From Candidatus Pacearchaeota archaeon (GTDB taxonomy: Archaea; Nanobdellota; Nanobdellia; Pacearchaeales; GW2011-AR1): DNA of 42,400 bases. Below the pieces are notes generated by a model. The model saw nothing but the letters and a program-made list of their open reading frames with translations, was not told the origin of the DNA and made no database searches. Positions 1 through 6,823 of this stretch are shown here, piece after piece; positions within the stretch are counted from its first letter, which is position 1; each line of letters starts with the position of its first letter. The DNA lies in contig JACPGZ010000041.1 of the NCBI GenBank assembly GCA_016188895.1, forward strand, positions 1 to 42,400, written 5' to 3'. The translations under genes and the position numbers were made by a program.

Positions 1-249
1 CCTTACCTCCCAGAATCCAAGTATGACAAAGAAAAAGATACAACTGGCGGAAAAAAGGGATGCGAAACAATACTGCGTTTTTTAAAGCAGGCGAAAGCCC
101 ATTTAAACAAAGATGGAAGAATTTTCATTGTTTTCAGCTCACTGACAAATTTAAAAAGCTCAATGATTAAAAACTACAAAATAAAAGAGATAGCAAGGAA
201 GAAGATATTTTTTGAGGAGCTTATTGTGTGGAAGCTTGAAAAAAACTAG
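1..249 (+). CDS. HemK/PrmC-type N5-glutamine methyltransferase, C-terminal part
   Basis: Open reading frame entering from the left edge and ending at TAG 247-249; 82 residues are visible. It begins PYLPESKYDK, which fits the residues just after the catalytic Asn-Pro of the NPPY motif in release-factor glutamine methyltransferases (archaeal HemK/Mtq2 type). It continues with a GGKKG segment, a helix and a FIVFSSLT strand, as in the second half of a Rossmann methyltransferase. This family methylates the GGQ glutamine of class I release factors. The SAM-binding half lies outside the window, so the family call rests on the tail only. Its stop overlaps the stop of the convergent rhomboid gene. Confidence 0.6.
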   Translation, partial: PYLPESKYDKEKDTTGGKKGCETILRFLKQAKAHLNKDGRIFIVFSSLTNLKSSMIKNYKIKEIARKKIFFEELIVWKLEKN

Positions 250-854
250 CCCATATATCTTTTCTCCCAGTCTATCACATACTCCTCTGGGATATTAATC
301 TTTTCTTTATTTGTCTTGATTTTCGGCATTTTGGCTCTAAGATAAAACCCAATTAAAATCCCGACAAATAATCCAGATAAATGTCCTAAATTTGCAATGC
401 CTGTTGGAAAAAATACGCCAAATATATCAGCAAGAGCCCATAAAAGAGAGGCTAGGAATAAAGGCATTGGCACTGAATATGCCCACACAGTCATGCTCGG
501 ACGCAAAATAACCAGAGTGCCAATAATTCCAAATATTGCTCCAGACGCCCCCAATACCTTGCTATAAAAAAATACAGAAATAATTGACGAGAAAATTCCT
601 GCTGTTAAAAACACCAACAAGAATTTTTTTGGTTTTATTTCATGCTCAAGTATAAACCCAAAAAATACCAGTCCAAACAAATTCAAAACCAAGTGGAGCA
701 GACCGCCATGAAGGAAAATCGCTGTAAAATATCTCCAGATTTCAAATGGCATGGAATTATCTATGACAAGAAAGTCTGTAAAAGCTGGAATCAACAACTG
801 CAGTAAAAATACAATGATTAAAATTGCAGCAATTTTGAATGAATAATATTTCAT
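246..854 (-). CDS. rhomboid-family intramembrane serine protease
   Basis: The 202-residue polytopic membrane protein has the rhomboid signature: WR at 40-41, HxxxN (H54, N58) in an early helix, catalytic Ser104 in GASGAIFG and catalytic His158 in NLGHLSG. About six hydrophobic segments precede a basic, soluble tail of about 30 residues. Rhomboids cleave membrane-protein substrates inside the bilayer with this Ser-His dyad, and both residues are present, so activity is expected; the substrate is unknown. A TATA-like AAATATATAAG lies about 25 nt upstream (near 875-885), supporting this ATG and a leaderless transcript. Its 3' end overlaps the convergent methyltransferase gene by 4 bp. Confidence 0.9.
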   Translation of the reverse strand: MKYYSFKIAAILIIVFLLQLLIPAFTDFLVIDNSMPFEIWRYFTAIFLHGGLLHLVLNLFGLVFFGFILEHEIKPKKFLLVFLTAGIFSSIISVFFYSKVLGASGAIFGIIGTLVILRPSMTVWAYSVPMPLFLASLLWALADIFGVFFPTGIANLGHLSGLFVGILIGFYLRAKMPKIKTNKEKINIPEEYVIDWEKRYMG

Positions 855-964
855 GATTAGAAAGAAATATCATTACTTATATATTTTTCATATGCTTATC
901 AGAAACTGCCATTAAAATCAACTCAATGTTAATAATTTATAAAGTTAGTTATCATAAATTATTT

Positions 965-1351
965 ATGGATAAAAGAGGGATTAATAGAAAGTTAAGAGTT
1001 TTTTTAACCTTAATAGCGTGCATTGTATTTATCTTGTCTGTGTATTCGCTTACATTGGTAATAAGCAATCTTACAGGATATTCTCTTCTTCAGAATTCAA
1101 TTCAGGAATTTGCTGCATGCTTATCTGATAAAGGGGTTGTGTTTTATATTGATGATAACTGCCAGCAATGTGAAGAGCAGAAAAAACTTTTTGATAATTT
1201 TGATATGAACATTAATTACATAAATTGCAATGCAAATAAATATGCGTGTCATGTAGATAGTGTGGATTTTGTGCCAAGCTTCAAATTCAAAGAAAAATTA
1301 TACAAGGGTGTTTTTTCATTAAACCAGATTGCAGAGATAACAGGATGCTAA
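965..1351 (+). CDS. membrane-anchored thioredoxin-like protein (CQQC)
   Basis: A short basic N-terminus is followed by one transmembrane segment (about residues 12-35) and a small thioredoxin-like domain with a CQQC redox motif in VVFYIDDNCQQCEEQ. Further Cys residues lie near INCNANKYAC and at the C-terminus. This resembles the stand-alone thioredoxin/glutaredoxin folds that partner VKOR or DsbD systems, so a role in disulfide exchange outside the membrane is likely but inferred. The frame is open from an ATG at 926. I prefer the ATG at 965 because TTTATAAA (936-943) lies about 25 nt before it. It is divergent from the rhomboid gene, and the two promoters share 855-964. Confidence 0.7.
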   Translation: MDKRGINRKLRVFLTLIACIVFILSVYSLTLVISNLTGYSLLQNSIQEFAACLSDKGVVFYIDDNCQQCEEQKKLFDNFDMNINYINCNANKYACHVDSVDFVPSFKFKEKLYKGVFSLNQIAEITGC

Positions 1352-1406
1352 ACTTTTTATACTAATTATGCAGTATTATAATATTATCTCAATGGCTGAG
1401 ATGATA

Positions 1407-1437
1407 GTGGTCGATATCTTCGCGGCATATCGACCAC
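1407..1437. repeat. perfect 11-bp inverted repeat (hairpin)
   Basis: GTGGTCGATAT and its exact reverse complement ATATCGACCAC flank a 9-nt GC-rich loop. The stem stands out from the AT-rich surroundings and lies between two codirectional genes, 56 nt after the thioredoxin-like gene and 60 nt before the next. It could be an RNA hairpin terminator or processing site, or a protein-binding palindrome. No U-run follows, so it is not a canonical intrinsic terminator. Confidence 0.7.
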
Positions 1438-1496
1438 GAACACATCACAAAAATTTATAAATATGTTTTATCATATAATTATAATGGAGGTGGAAA

Positions 1497-1844
1497 TTGG
1501 CAACTGAAAAAAAATTGGATGAGACAGCTTTCGGGGCTATTGTTAAAGAAATAACAGCATTCGGCGAGATGATAAGGACACATCAGGATGAGAAGCAAGC
1601 TGCAATGGATGAATTCGACAAAGAAAGAGAAAGATATCATGTTGGTAAAATATCTAAGAAAGCACTGGTGTCTTCTGTCAGAAAGGTTAATAGGGAACTT
1701 AAGAGATTAGATAATCTAATAAGAAAAGACATATCAAATCTTGTTAAGACTAATAATCAAGCTAAAGGATTTGCTCTTAAACAAGCTCCAAGGTCATTCA
1801 AAGTAGCAATGTCAGGCATAAGTTCATCATCAAGAAAGAAATAA
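1497..1844 (+). CDS. small charged helical (coiled-coil) protein, unknown
   Basis: This 115-residue protein starts at TTG (1497) behind a strong Shine-Dalgarno GGAGGTGG (1486-1492), which decides the start. A TATA-like AAATTTATAAAT lies at 1451-1462. The sequence is almost wholly helical and charged, with heptad-like spacing over about residues 10-85, then a Ser/Lys-rich tail. No catalytic motif or membrane segment is visible. Small coiled-coil proteins of this kind are common in DPANN genomes; I do not recognise the family. A structural or nucleic-acid-binding role is possible but only a guess. Confidence 0.65.
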   Translation: MATEKKLDETAFGAIVKEITAFGEMIRTHQDEKQAAMDEFDKERERYHVGKISKKALVSSVRKVNRELKRLDNLIRKDISNLVKTNNQAKGFALKQAPRSFKVAMSGISSSSRKK

Positions 1845-2037
1845 TTTATTTTTATTTTTTATAATTTTTGTATACTTTCGTTTGTGTTGTTGAGATATTT
1901 AGACAAAAGAGATTGGGCATAGAGGTTCTAAGATTCTATTAAGAGCTATAACTAGGCATAAACCAAAGGGAGAAAAGAAAGAAGCAAAGATTGAAGCGTA
2001 GATATTATTTATAAACTAATTATTCCAAATTCATTAG

Positions 2038-2364
2038 ATGTACACAATCCAAAAAATAACCTACATAATTGAAGATTCCTTAAAAGAAATAATGTTTCCT
2101 TTCAAGGAAAAGATTGTTGGCGCAGACGTTGAAGCAGAAAATCCAATTGAATTAACCATAAAACTAATTTCAAGGACAGAAAAAGAAATAATAGCGGAGT
2201 TGACTCCAAACCAGAACATTTTAAGATTCTATCTAATAAGCGATGATAACTCAAAAGTAAAATTATTTATTGAAAGAAGCAAAGACAAAAAAATAAAGCG
2301 CCAGTATTTGCAGTACCTTTCAAATGAAATTTTAATAACTTTAATTCTAACCTTTCATCCCTAA
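2038..2364 (+). CDS. hypothetical protein, possibly 3'-truncated
   Basis: This 108-residue open frame has TTTATAAA-like sequence about 25 nt upstream (near 2008-2016), consistent with a leaderless start at this ATG. Residues 1 to about 95 look like a small alpha/beta domain: a helix, strands around ADVEAENPIELTIKLIS and EIIAELTP, then a basic stretch. The last 14 residues become atypically hydrophobic. They run into the zone just outside the integrated element's att site, so the natural end may have been lost in a rearrangement. No family recognised. The 193-bp gap before it (1845-2037) holds a short open stretch, rich in Lys and Arg, without a start. Confidence 0.5.
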   Translation: MYTIQKITYIIEDSLKEIMFPFKEKIVGADVEAENPIELTIKLISRTEKEIIAELTPNQNILRFYLISDDNSKVKLFIERSKDKKIKRQYLQYLSNEILITLILTFHP

Positions 2365-2455
2365 CTTGAAAAATCACTTCACAATTATCTGATTTAACAG
2401 ATTCTCTCCAATTTTCCCATCTTTCTTTGTGTTTGTACGGATCTCTTTTTTCCAT
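2267..2455 (-). pseudogene. probable remnant of an older integrase N-terminus
   Basis: The frame starts at ATG 2453-2455 with a TATA-like GTTTATAAC about 25 nt upstream (2478-2486). Its first 24 residues (MEKRDPYKHKERWENWRE and a few more) resemble the N-terminal segment of archaeal tyrosine recombinases as I remember it. After about residue 24 the sequence is antisense to the neighbouring plus-strand gene and no longer protein-like. It points away from the tRNA 3'-end copy at 2534-2547, the same geometry as the intact integrase has to the tRNA gene. That suggests an earlier element once used the same site. The assignment rests on a short match and is tentative. Confidence 0.35.
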
Positions 2456-2533
2456 GAGGCTACAAAACAAGTTATTGTTATAAACAACTTGTATATTTCT
2501 TGTAGTCCCATCAAATTAGACATTAAGTCAATA

Positions 2534-2547
2534 CGCCCGCACCGGGA
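2534..2547 (-). repeat. distal attachment site: 14-bp copy of the tRNA-Asp 3' end
   Basis: CGCCCGCACCGGGA here is identical to 18695-18708. There it forms the last 14 nt of the tRNA-Asp gene: discriminator base, acceptor 3' strand, T-stem 3' strand and one T-loop base. The match begins exactly at the tRNA's terminal base and stops inside the T-loop, as expected for the chromosomal remnant left when an element integrates at a tRNA 3' end. The bases beyond it on the element side differ from the tRNA. Confidence 0.8.
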
Positions 2548-2587
2548 CAAGTCCGGTTTTGTTCGCAACGAGGGGCGCCGGGGAGAG

Positions 2588-3019
2588 CTACAAAGATTTT
2601 CCTCCAATAATAACCGCCTTCGATACTTCAGCTGTCTCTATTATTACATCGCAATGCCTTGGCCTGCATTCCCAATACACACTATCGAGAAAGACAATGA
2701 TCTTGCTTGCCTCAGTATCCCGATAAGTCTCCTCTGGAATCCTATTGATTAATGCCTCTCCAATAACGACGGAGCCACCTTCATTCAATGCATTGCAATC
2801 TACAAGTCTTTCCAGATTTTCAAACAAACTGAAAAAACGAGGAGTTGGATCCCAGTATTCAAGGCATATGAAAGAACTATCCCTCTTGTTCAGAGTATCC
2901 GCCAGTTTCATGCGGTTTGTGATCTGTTGAATCTGGGGCTTGTATAAATTCACAAGAGCATAATCGCAATCTCCATTGTATTCAGAATTGCTTGAGTAGG
3001 TTCTGAGTATAAGATTCAT
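2588..3019 (-). CDS. hypothetical element protein
   Basis: The start is taken at the internal ATG (3017-3019) because ATTTAAAT at 3042-3049 lies about 25 nt upstream; an upstream ATG at 3088 would place the promoter inside the gene. The 143-residue product begins MNLILRTYSS, is mixed alpha/beta with an acidic bias, and contains LEYWDPTPRFFSLFENLERL and VVIGEALINRIPEE. No membrane segment or catalytic signature is visible. It is the first gene inside the distal att site and is divergent from the ArdC gene. Family unknown. Confidence 0.55.
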   Translation of the reverse strand: MNLILRTYSSNSEYNGDCDYALVNLYKPQIQQITNRMKLADTLNKRDSSFICLEYWDPTPRFFSLFENLERLVDCNALNEGGSVVIGEALINRIPEETYRDTEASKIIVFLDSVYWECRPRHCDVIIETAEVSKAVIIGGKSL

Positions 3020-3129
3020 AAATAGGAAAAAACTTACGCAATTTAAATAATTTCTACCGAAATGCACAAGATAATGAATAAATACCAAATCGGTTCAATC
3101 TTTAATAATTCCTCGCCCTTTTTCCATTC

Positions 3130-3687
3130 ATGCGCAATGTTTATCAAATTATCACAGACAGAATTATTTCAAAACTTGAAGAAGGAACAGTTCCATGGCA
3201 TAGACCTTGGGGAGTGCGAGGCATTCCGAGAAGTCTGGTTTCTGGCAAAGAATATCGTGGAATTAACTCTTTTGTTTTGAGTTCAGCAGGATATGAAGCT
3301 CTTTATTGGCTTAGTTACAAGCAAGCAAAAGAAAGAAGAGGCTTTGTTAAGAAAGGCCAGCAAGGATATCCATGCGTTTACTGGAATTGGTTGGAAATGA
3401 AAGATGAAGAGACAAATGAAATTAAAAAAGTACCTTTTCTCAGATACTACACAGTCTTTAATGTTGAGCAGTGTGAAAATATAGAATATCCAAAGGGCGA
3501 TGGACTTGAATTTTTGTTTGATCCAATTGAGCACTGCGAAAGGATAGTTGGGGAAATGCCAAATCCACCATCAATCAGGCAAGGTGGAAGCAGGGCTCGT
3601 TACATTCCGATCAAAGACACAATAGAGATGCCAAGGCCTGAGAGCTTTGAAACCTCAGAGTCTTACTACAGCGTTCTATTTCACGAG
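3130..3687 (+). pseudogene. ardC: ArdC-type antirestriction protein, N-terminal part (residues 1-186)
   Basis: These 186 codons match the ArdC family: an N-terminal ssDNA-binding domain (YQIITDRIISKLEEGTVPWHRPW, then YRGINSF and a QGYPCVYW-type strand) followed by the start of the zincin metalloprotease-like domain up to YYSVLFHE. The frame then runs on to a stop at 3730-3732, but from 3688 the codons are antisense to another gene. The break falls inside the HExxH motif. The missing 98 codons are on the opposite strand at 4866-5162. ArdC proteins protect incoming DNA from restriction. A TATA-like TTTAATAAT (about 3101-3109) supports the start. As it stands the gene is broken; see the inverted segment entry. 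Confidence 0.85.
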
Positions 3688-4327
3688 CTGGCCGGAGATC
3701 TTGTGCGCTCACTGAAACATTGTCCAGGATGAGCCGCGAGCGAGGAGCTGCATCGTAGTAGAATATCAAGTCGGTCTTCCAAATCCCATTAGGACTGACG
3801 TTCGACACAGCAATTCTGTATGGAAGTAGGGGATCTGGGAAGTAAAAGCAGGAGGGAATGTCGCATGCCATTGCAGACCGAACGTAGATTGGGAACTCTC
3901 CTGTTCTCTTCGGTCTTACGCGCAGTTTCAATGTGTTTGTCTTATTGGGCGACCAAGAGCTATCAGCAAGTTCAGATAGTAAGTAAATAGCGCTCATCCT
4001 GACGCATTTGTTATTGTGTATAGTTGAGTATTTTGGATAAATCGTAAGTTTGGCAGATCCCGACGAACTTCCGTTATTAGCAACAAGACCCCCATCACTC
4101 GAATCGGTGAATGAAGGAAATGAAATTGAAATCCCGCCGTCTGGAGACGTGAGGGTGCCACTATTTAGGCAATTTACTTCGACATCTGCCCAATCTCCGA
4201 GCGTGATTTGATTTGGATGAGAAATGCTGAGTAGCTTAGGAAGTGGACACCCCTGGGCATTCAAGCGAGGGGAAAAGAACAGCCCAACAATCGCGGACAG
4301 TAGAACCGATTCTATGATACTCTTCAT
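3688..4327 (-). pseudogene. secreted dockerin-type protein, N-terminal part with signal peptide
   Basis: It starts MKSIIESVLLSAIVGLFF followed by a small-residue region and AQG, a clear Sec signal peptide with cleavage near residue 25. About 190 residues of extracellular beta-rich sequence follow, with several Cys (CPLP, VNCLN, NNKCVR, ACDIPSCF), resembling an Ig-like or cohesin-like sandwich; the family is not recognised. The open frame continues to 3611, but beyond 3688 it is antisense to ArdC. Its true C-terminal dockerin part is at 5163-5440 on the plus strand. The start overlaps the stop of the upstream 109-residue gene by 4 bp (ATGA), so it was the last gene of an ArdC operon. Confidence 0.75.
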
Positions 4328-4653
4328 GGGAATACCTCAACCTTGAAAGAAATGTTTCTTTCGCTTTCTCGTTGGCCCCAGCGTAATCTGTCATATCGAA
4401 ATCCTCCAAAGGGATTCTGAAATTCCCCTTTGTCTTCTCGTGCGGCCTTCAAGGCATTGACAACTATCTCAAGGCATTTCTCTGATTCGTTTGTCTGAAG
4501 TCTCTTGGCAGCCAGAATCACTTGGTCCTCGTATTCAGGTGGTAGAACGAATGAAATAATAATTGGGCTTTGCATTATCAACTCCATATCAACATCTTCT
4601 TTCATTTTCGGCCTGTTGAAGCGGAAGCTTGAGGAACCTTTGTCCATTGACAT
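4324..4653 (-). CDS. hypothetical protein of the ArdC operon
   Basis: This 109-residue protein lies between the zinc-finger gene (22 bp upstream) and the secreted dockerin protein (4-bp ATGA overlap). The middle, IIISFVLPPEYEDQVILAAKRLQTNESEKCLEI in outline, alternates a strand and an amphipathic helix and could form a small DNA-binding or antitoxin-like fold. There is no signal peptide, transmembrane helix or catalytic motif. An ATG two codons downstream is an alternative start. Because it sits inside the inverted segment it currently has no obvious promoter. Confidence 0.6.
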   Translation of the reverse strand: MSMDKGSSSFRFNRPKMKEDVDMELIMQSPIIISFVLPPEYEDQVILAAKRLQTNESEKCLEIVVNALKAAREDKGEFQNPFGGFRYDRLRWGQRESERNISFKVEVFP

Positions 4654-4674
4654 TCCGAGAATAAATTGAATTCA

Positions 4675-4869
4675 TCACGGCACCCTCCTCCCAACCTTCC
4701 ACTTGTCATACCCATTTGAAGCTGTGAAATACTCCTTCATGCACTCTTCATTGCAGAAATGCATTGCGCTGTCTAATGGAACAAACCCGCTTGTCCCTAC
4801 AATCCCCTCTTCCACTTCCAAAATATTCAAGCCTTCATCAAGCCTCTTCTGACACATTGAGCATTTCAT
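4675..4869 (-). CDS. small zinc-finger protein (CxxC...CxxxC)
   Basis: This 64-residue protein has CSMC at residues 3-6 and HFCNEECMKEYF near 38-49, a pattern resembling TRASH/MYM-like treble-clef zinc fingers in which four Cys (or three Cys and a His) bind one metal. The start overlaps the ArdC stop by 4 bp (ATGA), showing translational coupling to ArdC. Small zinc-finger genes next to ardC are usual on plasmids, but a specific function is unknown. Confidence 0.7.
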   Translation of the reverse strand: MKCSMCQKRLDEGLNILEVEEGIVGTSGFVPLDSAMHFCNEECMKEYFTASNGYDKWKVGRRVP

Positions 4870-5162
4870 TCTTCCAAAATCTCCTCAAGCTTCTTTCCAA
4901 GAATGTAATCTGATGCTTTTTGAGCCTGGGCCGCAGACTGAATTACAAAGCGATTGTCATTCTTTAATCGAAAAAGCCAGCCCGCAATATAAGAAGCTGA
5001 ATTGTCAATCACCCTGTTCTCTATACCAGTGTGACCACATAGATAAGCAGATCCCATCTCTGCAATCAATTCCTCTTTGCTGTAGGTATTTGATCCAAAG
5101 ACAATTGGCTCTGTAATTCCAGAGCGAGCGAGCCTTTTCTCATGCCCTGTGCTATGGGTTAG
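4866..5162 (-). pseudogene. ardC: ArdC-type antirestriction protein, C-terminal part (98 codons)
   Basis: Reading the minus strand from 5162 gives LTHSTGHEKRL, a loop, then EELIAEMGSAYLCG, DNSASYIAGWL and AQKASDYILG: the second half of the ArdC zincin domain, including the second half of HExxH, the downstream Glu ligand region and the conserved C-terminal helices. An internal ATG (5067-5069) would give a 67-residue product lacking the metal site, which is unlikely to be functional. Together with 3130-3687 it makes a normal ArdC of 284 residues. Confidence 0.85.
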
Positions 5163-5440
5163 TCTTCCGGCGGGCAGATTCTAATGGAGATGGCTCCGTC
5201 GATATCTCTGATGCAGTCAACACTCTGACCTTCCTATTCTCTGGAGAAGGCTCCAATTCCTGCCCCGATGCCTCCGAAACGAACGATGATGGTCAAATTG
5301 ATATTTCAGATCCAATAACAACTTTAGAATTTCTCTTCTTGGGAGGACAAGAACCACCCGCTCCAGGTCCGATGAATTGTGGAGTTGACTTGACGGAGGA
5401 TGGGTTGGGGGAGTGTATATATGATAAGGGGGAGTGTTAA
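5163..5440 (+). pseudogene. dockerin-like C-terminal part of the split secreted protein
   Basis: The frame has no start codon of its own. It encodes FRRADSNGDGSVDISDAV, a spacer with CPDA, then TNDDGQIDISDPI and a Cys-bounded tail ending DKGEC. The two DxNxDGxxDISD loops are type I dockerin/EF-hand-like calcium-binding repeats. The arrangement (F-R-R-x-D, paired loops, LFLGG, a P-rich linker, CGxD) is the style common in Planctomycetes and other complex bacteria. Dockerins bind cohesins or anchor secreted proteins. It belongs to the signal-peptide protein now at 3688-4327 on the other strand. A 62-bp gap follows before the next gene. Confidence 0.8.
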
Positions 5441-5502
5441 CGCACTCTACTGCATTACTCTTCATTTATATTCACAGCTTTACTGTAGCTCCTGAGCTCT
5501 AA

Positions 5503-6135
5503 TTATTTTACAGAAGGCGATATTGCAAGTTGGGAATAGCATAGGCTCCTCTCCTCCTGGTCCCAGGTGATTCTATCGCAAATGGAGATGTTGCTTTGGG
5601 TTTCTGCTATACTTGTATAGCAGTCAGCAGCCTCACCGCCCCAATCTTTAATCGAGATTTCATCGCAGAGGCTCACATTCCCCGTGACTTTAGCATAAAT
5701 TGCTAGGCACCGAACTCGACGCTCTCTGTCTCTAGGGAGGGAATAGCATCCTTGGAAGCCGAGTTGAGTTACGTATTCACAAAAGAATTGCCAGGAGACT
5801 GTCTCGCCAGCCTGCTCATCGCCCTGTTCAGGACCTTTGGATTCTGAGATCGCTGAGCCCGTAATTCGAGTACATATATCGGGGCGTTCCAACAATGCCG
5901 CCATGTACACATAGCAACGAAACTGGACAGGGGTAGTTTGGATCCTTGTGCAAATTGTTACATCTCGCTGATCAATAGCTAGGTTCAAGAGGCACACTTC
6001 TTTAGCTTTGGTATTCTTTTTGTCCAGGCAATGGTCATAGGGTTCTGGCCTGCTCTGGAAAAACAGGTAGAATACCATGCCAACTAGTGCGAAGACTATG
6101 AGCATACTCAAAATTCCTATTATCCTCTTTTTCAT
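5503..6135 (-). CDS. membrane-anchored protein with repeated Cys motifs
   Basis: The start is taken at ATG 6133-6135: TATATAAA at 6159-6166 lies about 25 nt upstream, and the longer frame from 6315 would contain that promoter. The 210-residue product has an N-terminal membrane anchor (IIGILSMLIVFALVGMVFYLFF) and then an extracellular domain built from repeats of the form C-x-x-I/L...C-Y/L-x-x-x-A (VCLLNLA, ICTRI, RCYVYMA, LCDEI, DCYTSIA, ICDRI, LCYSQLA). Such paired-Cys helical repeats are frequent in DPANN surface proteins, suggesting disulfide-linked helical hairpins. Role unknown; probably a surface protein. Confidence 0.7.
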   Translation of the reverse strand: MKKRIIGILSMLIVFALVGMVFYLFFQSRPEPYDHCLDKKNTKAKEVCLLNLAIDQRDVTICTRIQTTPVQFRCYVYMAALLERPDICTRITGSAISESKGPEQGDEQAGETVSWQFFCEYVTQLGFQGCYSLPRDRERRVRCLAIYAKVTGNVSLCDEISIKDWGGEAADCYTSIAETQSNISICDRITWDQEERSLCYSQLAISPSVK

Positions 6136-6232
6136 TAACCATAGAAAAGCACTTGCGCTATATAAATCTTTTCCAAATTCCCGCCCAGACCAAATCAGTC
6201 CAAAGTATATATACTTGCTCTGCGTATTTTCT

Positions 6233-6246
6233 TTACCAATTGGTAA
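6233..6246. promoter_or_regulatory. 14-bp perfect palindrome TTACCAATTGGTAA
   Basis: This lies between the divergent starts at 6135 (minus) and 6275 (plus), next to a second perfect palindrome AGTATATATACT at 6204-6215 that could be a TATA box. Position and symmetry suggest a dimeric repressor operator. The same half-sites (TGGTAA and TTACCA) recur as a spaced inverted repeat at 11233-11247, near another element gene start. Confidence 0.4.
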
Positions 6247-6274
6247 CAAAACTAAGGGAGGAAAATATCTGGCT

Positions 6275-6491
6275 ATGAATAACGAATGGAGCTTAACCCT
6301 TGAAAAGACTACCAAAAAGATAAGAAAAAGTAAAAAGATGAATTGGAGAACTTGAAAGAGAAGATAGTAAAGTTATAAAGGGTTCCAAAAAAGGCAACAA
6401 AGGAGAAAGGATTTCTGGCAAAAAGGGAAGAAAAGAAGTTGAAGAAGCAAGAAAGAGAGCACAAAAGATAGAAATGGCAATAAAAGGTTGA
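6275..6491 (+). pseudogene. small basic helical protein, frameshifted
   Basis: An ATG at 6275 behind a GGGAGG motif opens a Lys-rich frame (MNNEWSLTLEKTTKKIRKSKK) that stops at about 6353. Another frame continues the same style (GELEREDSKVIKG, then GKKGRKEVEEARKRAQKIEMAIKG) to a stop at 6489-6491. The total of 217 nt is one base off a multiple of three, so a single indel near 6340 would join them into a basic helical protein of about 70 residues. Family unknown. Downstream 6492-6577 holds only the antitoxin promoter. Confidence 0.4.
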
Positions 6492-6577
6492 TTTCCTACT
6501 ATATTAACAAATAATACTTATATCAAAAAGCCTTAGAAAACGAAGGATTTAAATACTATTAATAGCTATGAATATAT

Positions 6578-6823
6578 ATGAATACTACAAGTATCACTTT
6601 GGATAGAAATGTAAAGAAAGGTCTAGACAGATTGAAAGCTCATAAGCGAGAGTCATATAACGAGGTCATTGCTCGAATTCTCGCCGGAAAAGTGTCACGA
6701 ATTGATAGCGAGAGCTTGCTGGAGACCATCGAGATACTCTCTGATCCAGAGGCAATGAGAAGTCTTGCTACCAGCATAGAGCAATTGAAAGGCGGGAAGC
6801 TCTATTCTATAGATGAGGTCTGA
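6578..6823 (+). CDS. RelB-type antitoxin (ribbon-helix-helix)
   Basis: This 81-residue protein begins MNTTSITLDRNVKKGLDRLKAHKRESYNEV, a ribbon-helix-helix DNA-binding start of the archaeal CopG/VapB-like antitoxin type. An acidic helical C-terminal part would wrap the toxin. ATTTAAATA near 6547-6555 lies about 25 nt upstream of the ATG. Its stop shares one base with the ATG of the RelE-like gene (TGATG), as in coexpressed toxin-antitoxin pairs. The antitoxin is expected to repress its own promoter. Confidence 0.8.
   Translation: MNTTSITLDRNVKKGLDRLKAHKRESYNEVIARILAGKVSRIDSESLLETIEILSDPEAMRSLATSIEQLKGGKLYSIDEV

Larger units (their letters stand above)
3688..5162. other. 1475-bp inverted segment
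   Basis: Reversing exactly this interval joins 3687 to the reverse complement of 5162 and restores ArdC: codons for FHE meet LTHSTGH, giving the canonical HELTHSTGH metal site. The same flip joins the reverse complement of 3688 to 5163 and restores a secreted protein: QDLRPV meets FRRADSNGDG, a canonical dockerin start. Both junctions are in frame (558+297=855 nt; 640+278=918 nt, each divisible by 3). In the flipped state four genes would be codirectional behind the ArdC promoter. The inner ends share only the inverted dinucleotide CT, so the exact breakpoint is ambiguous by 2 bp. Confidence 0.85.

Noticed and set aside
1396-1440. Possible C/D box RNA (ATGATAG and CTGA near the 1407 hairpin)
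   Set aside because: The boxes are in the wrong order and the C box deviates from RTGATGA; the hairpin itself is not a kink-turn arrangement.
1911-2001. Open stretch reading IGHRGSKILLRAITRHKPKG and on to a stop
   Set aside because: No start codon and a stop just upstream; too short and basic to distinguish from chance in AT-rich sequence.
3688-5162. Explanation of the split ArdC gene as a whole-genome-amplification chimera
   Set aside because: Amplification chimeras give one-sided inverted junctions, usually with loss of sequence; here both ends rejoin without losing a base. Mis-scaffolding remains possible and needs read data.
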